Below, piece by piece: positions 54,741 to 62,370 of a stretch of 64,000 nt of DNA. The translations under genes were made by a program, and so were the position numbers. Source of the DNA: Paenilisteria rustica (GTDB taxonomy: Bacteria > Bacillota > Bacilli > Lactobacillales > Listeriaceae); the NCBI RefSeq assembly GCF_013820765.1, contig NZ_JABJVM010000005.1:62001-126000 (forward strand), read 5' to 3'. A model generated the notes under the pieces. It was not told where the DNA came from. It was given only the letters and a program-made list of their open reading frames with translations, and did no database searches. Numbering within the stretch: position 1 is the stretch's first letter; each line of letters opens with the position of its first letter.

Positions 54741-55867
54741 GTTTCATTCCTCAATCTTTGGCTTTTTTTTAGCTTCCAATACTTCCGCATCATCCGAATA
54801 ACTTTCGTGCTGTTCAAACGGTCGTATTTCTCCGTCATTTGGCTTAATTTTCTAGTTAAAGTCGCATTCTCTTTCTTCAAGCTTTTGATTTCTTTCGCTT
54901 GCTGCGCATCTCGTTTTTTCATTGTCAGCAATACAGGTTTCTCATCTTCCAGTAAGCTGAAAATATGTTTATTAAGATCGGTATTAACTGCTCTTTCTGC
55001 ATTCAAGGCGTCCGACATTTGCTGTACAAGTTGTTTCGCCTCATTTGTAGTTTGTTGGTGTTGTCTCACCTTCTCGGTTTGTTCCTTACCTTGTTGCACC
55101 CATGTTTCTTCGATGGCGCGATATTTCTCTTCCAAAACGATCACTTTCTTGTCTTGTTTGGCTTGGATAAGAGCGAGTTCTTCATCGTATTCCTGCTTCA
55201 TTCGTTCGATTTGGCGCTTATACGTATCCAGTCGTTCTAATATTTTTTCTTCAATCTCGTGATCCTCTACAGGTTCTGGCGCAGCTTCTTGGAAAGTATA
55301 CACTGCGTTATTCCCATTTTGTTGTCTTAGCTGATATTGCGTTTTCTCTAAAAGTAAAGCTATTTCTGCAAAATTCGCACTATCCGTTTCTAACCAAAGA
55401 ATCGGCTTCACTTCTTGTAACTGTTTTGTTAACCATTCCAATACACCCGCTTCAAGCACTCGCGCAGTTGCATGAATAACGTGTGGCGCAATCATATCTG
55501 CTTGGACAGACTTGCCTTTTTCTACCCTCACAAAACGATCTCTACTCCAATCAGGTTTCAAACATTCAATCTGTGGAAACTTGTTCCGTGTTGCATCATT
55601 TCGCGCATCTCGCAATTTCGCCGCGTTACTCTCAAAAAAGTAAACCTTGCTTGCATCACGATACTTCGAAAAGTAAATCGCATGACTCACCAATCGGCTA
55701 TCCATCTCATAGATGACCGCTCTCATTGGGATAAATGCCGCAAATTCCGCTAAGATAGCTTTTTGATAGTAGTCTTTTGTTTGTACCATCTCTGCTGTGA
55801 CCGCATCATTATTCTTATTCAATTTCACATTATCACTTAGTTTCAAAAGGGCATTATTCTTTGTCAT
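54737..55867 (-). CDS. Coiled-coil protein with a methyltransferase-like N-terminal part
   Basis: A 376-residue protein of unknown function. The first 190 residues resemble an incomplete SAM-methyltransferase/FkbM-like fold (VYFFESNAAKLRDA, KPILWLETDSANFAEIALLL), but I see no clear SAM-binding glycine loop. Residues 205-365 are a long coiled coil (EEKILERLDTYKRQIERMKQ onward), with a basic C-terminus. Its start overlaps the upstream GT4 stop (ATGA) and its stop overlaps the downstream GT start, so it is a built-in member of this operon, perhaps a scaffold or length regulator. Confidence 0.72.
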   Translation of the reverse strand: MTKNNALLKLSDNVKLNKNNDAVTAEMVQTKDYYQKAILAEFAAFIPMRAVIYEMDSRLVSHAIYFSKYRDASKVYFFESNAAKLRDARNDATRNKFPQIECLKPDWSRDRFVRVEKGKSVQADMIAPHVIHATARVLEAGVLEWLTKQLQEVKPILWLETDSANFAEIALLLEKTQYQLRQQNGNNAVYTFQEAAPEPVEDHEIEEKILERLDTYKRQIERMKQEYDEELALIQAKQDKKVIVLEEKYRAIEETWVQQGKEQTEKVRQHQQTTNEAKQLVQQMSDALNAERAVNTDLNKHIFSLLEDEKPVLLTMKKRDAQQAKEIKSLKKENATLTRKLSQMTEKYDRLNSTKVIRMMRKYWKLKKSQRLRNET

Positions 55868-57159
55868 GTTCCATCCTCTAATTCCTTATAGATTTCTAGA
55901 AAAATCGCTTTTTCACGTTCCCAATTATATATTTCTCTTGCCTGAAAACAGTTTTGGCGTAGTGTTTCATGCAATTCCAGATTAGCAAGTAACGTATTCA
56001 CACCTGCTGCAATCGACGCTGGATCGTGCGAATCAACCACAATTCCAACTTGCTCTCCTTGTACAATCTTCCGTATCTCCGGAAAATCACTGCCAATCAC
56101 TGGTACACCGCTCATCACATACTCGAACAACTTATTCGACGATGCGGAGTAATGATTAAAACAAACATTATTCAAAATTTGAAATCCTAGATAGGCATTT
56201 TTCGTGTAAGCCAGTAAATCCTGCAACGGCACTTTCGGTAAAAACTTGATTTTTTGTTCCAAATTTTCACTTGCAACACGTGCTTGTAATTCAGCTTTGA
56301 TCCGACCGTCACCGATAATTACGACCACACCTCGATCAAAAAGCGCTGTTGCTTCGACAAGTTTATCCAATCCGCGTCCAGTTTGAACGCCACCCTGATA
56401 GAGTAAAATCGGTTCGGCTTCTGGAATGTCTAGCAAAGCATGCAAGTCCTTACCAGCTTTTTTCTCTGGGTATACTTTATTTGGGTAATTGTGTACCACT
56501 TTTGGATAGAAATGATACCTTTTTTCAATATAAGCGGCTCGCGTATCATTTTCATGGATGCAGATGTCGGTGAAGTGGAGCAGGAATTTCTCACTGATGC
56601 CATACATCGGATTGTTGTAACCTGTTCTACTTGTTTGTACTTCGTGGGAGTCATAAACGAGTCTTTTTTTGCGAAATACTTTGGCACAAATAGTGGCTTG
56701 TGGCAATGTATTCAAGTCGTTAGCGTGGTAGATATCGTAGCGTTTAGCAAGTCCTTGACGCACCATTCTTGCAAAAATCAGGCTGCGTCGGACGACTGTC
56801 TGCACTTTTTTGAGGAAAACAAGGGCTACCATCAGACTAACGATAAGCGTTGGGAGGGGGAAAAACAGGAGTAATAATAGAAAGATAAAGCCTATAAGTA
56901 GCAGGCTTGGTTTGCTTCGTTTCATAAATCGGATGCCGTTCATAAGCGGCTTTAGAAAATCGGGATAACCCGTCTTCACACGATAAATGGTAAAATTTTC
57001 AGCGGGGGATTCTTTTAGAGGAAGTTCTGGTTGTTTGACATCATGGATAGCAATTAGGTCAACATGATACCCCGCTTCTTGTAAGGCGGTGCATTCTCGC
57101 ATCACCCGTGCATCATTTGTAAAGTAATTCCATACGAACACAGCGATTTTTTTTGACAT
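55864..57159 (-). CDS. GT4 family glycosyltransferase with internal membrane helices
   Basis: A 431-residue glycosyltransferase. The N-terminal Rossmann half holds an inserted pair of hydrophobic helices (about 85-115, SLLLIGFIFLLLLLFF), which would anchor it to the membrane near lipid-linked acceptors. VYDSHEVQTSRTGY and the C-terminal SSNKLFEYVMSGVPVIGSD are GT4 donor-site segments. The start at 57159 follows GAGGTAGG; it lies 10 bases after the upstream gene. Sugar specificity is unknown. Confidence 0.87.
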   Translation of the reverse strand: MSKKIAVFVWNYFTNDARVMRECTALQEAGYHVDLIAIHDVKQPELPLKESPAENFTIYRVKTGYPDFLKPLMNGIRFMKRSKPSLLLIGFIFLLLLLFFPLPTLIVSLMVALVFLKKVQTVVRRSLIFARMVRQGLAKRYDIYHANDLNTLPQATICAKVFRKKRLVYDSHEVQTSRTGYNNPMYGISEKFLLHFTDICIHENDTRAAYIEKRYHFYPKVVHNYPNKVYPEKKAGKDLHALLDIPEAEPILLYQGGVQTGRGLDKLVEATALFDRGVVVIIGDGRIKAELQARVASENLEQKIKFLPKVPLQDLLAYTKNAYLGFQILNNVCFNHYSASSNKLFEYVMSGVPVIGSDFPEIRKIVQGEQVGIVVDSHDPASIAAGVNTLLANLELHETLRQNCFQAREIYNWEREKAIFLEIYKELEDGT

Positions 57160-57169
57160 GCTTCCTACC

Positions 57170-58369
57170 TCATTCAAATTCGGATATCAACGTTTCGATC
57201 CGTTTAAAATTTTCTTGCCAATTGTAGTTTGCTTTTGCATACTGTAAGCCGTTTTGTCTCAACTTACCTCGAAGTTCGTGGTCTTGAATCAAGTGCTTTA
57301 AACCACTGTACATTGCTTGTTCTTCATCATGCCCGTAAATAAAGCCTGTATTAGAAGCATAAATAACATCTTTACAGTAGCCCGAAACCATACCGATAAT
57401 TGGTAATCCAATGCCCATGTAGTCAACGATTTTACCAGGAATGACCGTTTCAAAAACAGGATGTGGCACGAGGCTAACGAAAGCAACGTCTGCTGCGGCT
57501 AGCTTTATGAGTACATTACTCCGTGTATCTGGTGGGTTCACGATGATGTTAGCTAGTTCCTGTTCTTTCACCGAATCAATCAGTTTTTGATAATTCGCGC
57601 CATAACCAATCATTTTGAATTGAACACCTGTGTCCTTTTCAAAATAGGCGGCCATGCGGATAAAGCTTGCTAATTCTTGTGCCAGACCGATATTCCCAGT
57701 GTAAATAACTGTGATAGGTTCATTTATAATCGGTCGTTTGGTGCTTCCTAACTCCAATTCTTCCGGTGTTAGAGCGTTTGGAACGAAGGTAATCTTCTTT
57801 GGATCAATGCCTTTCTCCGTGATGTAGTCTGCAAATCGTTCACTGTTGACGACAATTTGATCCGCCTGCTTATAAATCCGATTTTCAAATTTATAAGCAA
57901 TCCATAGAATGATTGGTGAATTGAATTTCCCTACTCCTTTGAGCGATTCTGGCCATAAGTCGCGAATATCGACAATCAGTTTTGCTTTAAATTTCCGTTT
58001 CGCTATTAGCCCTGCGAGTGCAATTGAAATAGGTGGACTCGATACATAGACAACATCAAAAGATTCTTTAGCTCTTAAAATTTTCAAAATAAAGCGGCAC
58101 AGTGTTTCCAAATAGAGAAGAAAGCGAAAAATCATCTTCGTTTCATATTTGCTTGTCCGCGTTTTTACACGCACAATTTTTTCCTCAGTGAGGTCTGCAT
58201 CCCAAAATTTTTCCTGCTCGTAAATGTCGCGGTTCGGATATTGCGGTTCTGTCGTATACAAGGTTGTATCGTAGCTTTTTCCGAACAGTCGAAAGAGTTG
58301 CTTCATTCGATTCGCGGCACTTCCGATTTCAGGATAGAAATTTTGCGATATTAAAAGTATCTTTTTCAT
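57170..58369 (-). CDS. GT4 family glycosyltransferase (WbuB-like)
   Basis: A 399-residue GT-B enzyme. ISQNFYPEIGSAANRM at the start and YVSSPPISIALAGLIAKRKFKAKLIVDIRDLWPES in the first half are typical of WbuB/FucNAc- or ManNAc-transferase-like proteins that act on undecaprenyl-linked acceptors. The donor site is FETVIPGKIVDYMGIGLPIIG. The ribosome site is weak (GTGGATGATGA). It is the first glycosyltransferase after the dehydrogenase gene. Confidence 0.88.
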   Translation of the reverse strand: MKKILLISQNFYPEIGSAANRMKQLFRLFGKSYDTTLYTTEPQYPNRDIYEQEKFWDADLTEEKIVRVKTRTSKYETKMIFRFLLYLETLCRFILKILRAKESFDVVYVSSPPISIALAGLIAKRKFKAKLIVDIRDLWPESLKGVGKFNSPIILWIAYKFENRIYKQADQIVVNSERFADYITEKGIDPKKITFVPNALTPEELELGSTKRPIINEPITVIYTGNIGLAQELASFIRMAAYFEKDTGVQFKMIGYGANYQKLIDSVKEQELANIIVNPPDTRSNVLIKLAAADVAFVSLVPHPVFETVIPGKIVDYMGIGLPIIGMVSGYCKDVIYASNTGFIYGHDEEQAMYSGLKHLIQDHELRGKLRQNGLQYAKANYNWQENFKRIETLISEFE

Positions 58370-58420
58370 TCATCATCCACATTTCTAATTTTGATCACAT
58401 GCTTTTAGCGAATTGTTGTA

Positions 58421-59704
58421 TTAAACAGTTACGCCAACTTCTTTTAGTTCACCAATTTTCGAAAGAGTTCCAAGATTGAAATACTTATCCATATCTGCAC
58501 ATTGTGTCGCAATATTTTTCGCATCTAGAACGGCTATTTCGCGCATGTTTTTCAAGCTTTGAGGCGTAATGTCACGGAATTCCGAATGGTCCACTAACAC
58601 TAATACAAGATCAGCATCTGCTGTTGCAACCGCCATGTCATGTTCTACAAATCCAGCATCTACGTGCGGATCATATGCTACCACATCGTATTGTCCCATT
58701 GCTTCCAATTCATGATAGATTTCTAAGGCTGGGCTTTCGCGAATGTCATCGATGTCACCTTTATATGTCAGTCCGAAAACCGCGATTTTTCTGCCTTGCA
58801 ATTTGTTCATTAAAGCTACTGTGTTTTCTACAATGAAGTTTGGCATCGTCGAGTTGATGTGACGTGAGCGCTGAATTAAGTGGGATTCTGTTGGTGCTGC
58901 TGCTGCGATGAAGTAAGGATCAACTGCTAAACAGTGTCCGCCAACGCCTGGACCTGGTTGATGTAAGTTTACGCGTGGGTGTTTGTTTGCCATACTGATG
59001 ACGTCGAGTGCATTGATACCAAGTTTTGCTGAGATGTGTACGAGTTCGTTTGCTAGTGCGATATTCACGTCGCGGTATGTGTTTTCCATTAGTTTGGACA
59101 TTTCAGCTGTTGATGCCGCTGATTCGATTAATTCACCTTGTACAAAAACGCTGTAGATTTTCTTTCCAGCTTCGGTACATGCTGGTGTTACGCCGCCAAT
59201 GATGCGGTTGTTGTAGATTAACTCATGAATAATTTGGCCTGGTAAAACGCGCTCCGGGCAATGAACGAGGAATACATCTTCACCTACTATTAAGCCAGTA
59301 CTTTCAACGAGTGGTAGAATGTGATCTTCGGTGGAGCGGGGAGCGATAGTGGATTCAATAATGATGGTGTTTCCTTTTTCAAGGACTGGTAAAATGTTTG
59401 TTACTGCGGATAAAACGTAGCTTAGATCACATGATTTTAAGGCGTCATTTTTGTTTGGTGTAGGAACAGATACGATGAATGCATCTGCCTGCTCTACAAC
59501 CAAACCTGCCTTAAATTTATTATTTTGGATAGCTCTATCAAGTTCCGCTTGCAATCCTGGCTCTTCGATGTGAATCTTACCCGTATTTAATTCTTTAATG
59601 ACTTTCTCGTTCACATCGATTCCTAGTACATCTTGGTCGTGATTGGCGAACATGATTGCGGTTGGAAGTCCAATATATCCTAATCCCATAACAACTAATT
59701 TCAA
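58421..59704 (-). CDS. wecC: UDP-N-acetyl-D-mannosamine dehydrogenase (WecC-type)
   Basis: A nucleotide-sugar 6-dehydrogenase of 427 residues, oxidising UDP-ManNAc to UDP-ManNAc-uronate with NAD. The Rossmann GLGYIGLP is at residues 7-14, the central NTYRDVNIALANE helix near 210, and the catalytic Cys in GPGVGGHCLAVDPYF near 255. The HPRVNLHQPGPG sequence favours the WecC group over UDP-glucose dehydrogenase. The matching 2-epimerase is not in the window. It implies an acidic aminosugar in the polymer. Confidence 0.9.
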   Translation of the reverse strand: MKLVVMGLGYIGLPTAIMFANHDQDVLGIDVNEKVIKELNTGKIHIEEPGLQAELDRAIQNNKFKAGLVVEQADAFIVSVPTPNKNDALKSCDLSYVLSAVTNILPVLEKGNTIIIESTIAPRSTEDHILPLVESTGLIVGEDVFLVHCPERVLPGQIIHELIYNNRIIGGVTPACTEAGKKIYSVFVQGELIESAASTAEMSKLMENTYRDVNIALANELVHISAKLGINALDVISMANKHPRVNLHQPGPGVGGHCLAVDPYFIAAAAPTESHLIQRSRHINSTMPNFIVENTVALMNKLQGRKIAVFGLTYKGDIDDIRESPALEIYHELEAMGQYDVVAYDPHVDAGFVEHDMAVATADADLVLVLVDHSEFRDITPQSLKNMREIAVLDAKNIATQCADMDKYFNLGTLSKIGELKEVGVTV

Positions 59705-59740
59705 TTTATGACAACCCTTTCTGGTTTGGTTTTTAATTTC

Positions 59741-60211
59741 TTACTTAGCTTCTGGAATAGTGATAGACCAGCTTGCTTGTTCTTTGCCCATTGGTGCGTA
59801 TACAAGTGTGCCTTTTTTAACGCTTGTTGGTAATTCGAAATAAGCTTTTCCTTCTAGTTTTTCGTTTGGTTTGAACTCATCACCAAAGTTATTTCCTTGT
59901 GGGAAAACTTCATACGTTTTGTCGCCTGATTTAATTTTGAAATCGCCTGCGCCCACGCCTACTGGTGCGTTATCATTGTTTAAGAATGACATTGCGATGC
60001 TGACCATGTTTTTGTCTTTTTTCGTGCTTTCTGTTGTCTTGATTTCACCGATTTTCATGTCGATGTTGTTGACTGTTTTTGTTTTGAATTCTTGTTTTGC
60101 GGTTTGCTCTGTTTTAGTTGTTTTGTCTTTGTCATTGTCTGCTGTATTGCCACATGCGCCTAAAAATACAAGTGTTAGGGCTGTTATTCCTGCGATTAAA
60201 ACTTTTTTCAT
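59741..60211 (-). CDS. DUF4352 lipoprotein
   Basis: A 156-residue lipoprotein. The signal peptide ends at Cys20 (LGAC), followed by a polar linker rich in Asp, Lys and Thr and a beta-sandwich DUF4352 domain (about 50-150) of the telomere-protection-like/Ig fold. Such proteins are found at the outer membrane face of Gram-positive cells with unknown roles. The start at 60211 has GAGGTG ten bases upstream. It lies between the giant surface-protein gene and wecC. Confidence 0.83.
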   Translation of the reverse strand: MKKVLIAGITALTLVFLGACGNTADNDKDKTTKTEQTAKQEFKTKTVNNIDMKIGEIKTTESTKKDKNMVSIAMSFLNNDNAPVGVGAGDFKIKSGDKTYEVFPQGNNFGDEFKPNEKLEGKAYFELPTSVKKGTLVYAPMGKEQASWSITIPEAK

Positions 60212-60240
60212 TTGTTTAGTACACCTCATTCATTTAATAC

Positions 60241-60270
60241 ATAAAGGGGAATAGTCTTATTCCCCTTTAT
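60241..60270 (-). terminator. Hairpin between surface-protein and lipoprotein genes
   Basis: A perfect 13-bp inverted repeat (60241-60253 with 60258-60270) around a GTCT loop. On the minus strand it is followed by only a weak T stretch, so it may be a partial terminator or an mRNA-end stabiliser. Confidence 0.65.
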
Positions 60271-60302
60271 GCTTTGTTACACCTTTTAGTGCTTCTGTTA
60301 TA

Positions 60303-62370
60303 TTATTGTGTGATTGTTACTGGAGTTGTATTGATTTGTCCACCACGGTTATCAAGTCCGATTACTTCTACAACGTCTGTTGGTTGTAGGTTAAGGGCTT
60401 TGATGTAGTATTTGTAAGTTCCGTCTGGTTGAACAAAGGCAACACTTGTTTGAACTGTTCCGTTTACGCTTAGCGTTACTTTGTAAACGTCACCTGTAGC
60501 TGTTCCGTAAAGGTAGCCATCGCCAACTTTTACTGCGTCAGCGACAACTGTTCCTGTTGCTACGTTGATTGTTACTGGTTTGCTGTCTAGTAATTTACCT
60601 GCTGCGTCATATACGTTTACTTTTACAACGTCTGCTCCGTCAGCGATTAGAGATCCTGCATAGTAACGAATTGCGCCACCAGTTGCTGGGATTGGGCTGT
60701 ATTCTGTGCCATTTACTTCTAATGCTACTTTTGCAACGTCGCCAGTGTAAGATCCTTCAACGTATGTGTTTGTTCCAATTTTGTAAGCATTTGGTGTTAC
60801 AGTTCCTTTTGTTACGTTAGCTGCTGGTTTGCTTACTTGTACAGTAGCTGTGTTAAGAACTGCACCAGTTGCTTCATACGCAATAACTTCTACTACGTCT
60901 GTGTCTGCAGTGATTAGAGCTTTTGCATAGTATTGGTATGATCCTGCTGTTGCTGGAATAGCTGCTTTAACTACGCCATTCACTTTAAGAGCGACTTTCG
61001 TTACGTCACCAGTTAGTGTTCCTGTTACATAAGCATCTGTTCCGATAACGAATGGATTAGCTGTTACAGTACCATCAGTTGTGCTGATTACTACTGTTTT
61101 TGAGCTAACTAATACGCCTGCTGAGTTGTAACCGTTAAGTTTTACTACATCTGTTGCAGAAAGGATCTGTGGTTTCGCATAATATTTCACTGTTCCACCA
61201 GTTACATTGATTTTTTGTAGCTCAGTTCCATTAACTTCTAGAGCAACTTTCACTACGTCACCAGTGTATGAACCTGTTACATAGCTGTCTTTACCAAGTT
61301 TGTAGCTGTCAGCAAGTACTGTTCCTGCTTGACCTTTATCTGTTGTTACGGTTACTGTTTTCGTGTCTAAAACTTTACCTGTCGCATCATATGCTGTTAC
61401 TGTTACGATATCTGTAACGTTCTTGATGTTAGCTTTTGCGTAGTATTGGAATGGTGATGTTGGTGTGTTGATTGTTTGGTAAACTGTTCCGTTAACTGTT
61501 AGGCTAACTTTTGCTACATCGCCAGTGAATGTTCCTTTTACATACGTGTCTGTTCCTAGAACAAATTTATCTGGTGTGATTGTCCCTGCTGTTACTGTTG
61601 CTGCTTTTACGTTTACTTGTGTTCTTTGTAGGACTTTACCTGTTGCGTCATAACCAATGATATAAACTTGATCTGTTGGTTTCGTGATGTTGTTTTTAGC
61701 GTAGTATTGGTACGTGCTACCTGATACGTTGATTGTTGTTAATTGCGTACCGTTAACTTCTAATGCTGCTCTTGTTACGTCGCCTGTTAGAGCTCCTTTA
61801 ACGTAGTTGTCTTTACCGATTGTGAAGTCATCTGCTGAGATTGTTCCTGCTGTTGCTGCAATAACGTTTACTTTTGTTCTTTGTAGTTCTTTACCTGTTG
61901 CGTCATAACCAATGATGTAAACATCGTCTGTTGCTTTTGTAATATTGTTTTTAGCGTAGTATTGGTATGAAGAACCTGATACGTTAATTGTTGTTAATTT
62001 AGTTCCGTTAACTTCTAGTGCTGCTCTTGTTACGTCACCTGTTAGGGCGCCTTTCACATAGCTGTCTGCACCAATTGTGAAGTCATTAGCTGTGATTGTT
62101 CCTGCTGTTGCTTTTGCGTTCACTTTTACTTCTGTTTTTTGTAGTACTTTACCGTTTGCATCAAGTGCTACGATGAATACTTTGTCTGCTGGATCTAAGA
62201 TGTTGTTTTTAGCGTAGTATTGGTATGAAGAACCTGCTACGTTGATTGTTGTTAACTGTGTTCCGTTAACTTCCAAGTATGCTTTAGCAACGTCGCCTGT
62301 TAAAGCGCCTTTAACGTAGTTGTCTGTACCAATTGTGAATTCGCCAGCTGTGATTGTTCCTGCTGTTGCT
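60303..62370 (-). repeat. Eight tandem coding repeats of about 255 bp
   Basis: The 3' part of the surface-protein gene is eight consecutive modules, each encoding about 82-90 residues with a shared frame: an opening AGT(I/V), YVKG-x-x-TGDV, VNGT, a QYYAK-type aromatic strand and a closing DATGKVL. Repeats 1-3 (from the N-terminal side) are closest to each other, while repeats 7 and 8 have drifted most. Confidence 0.92.
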
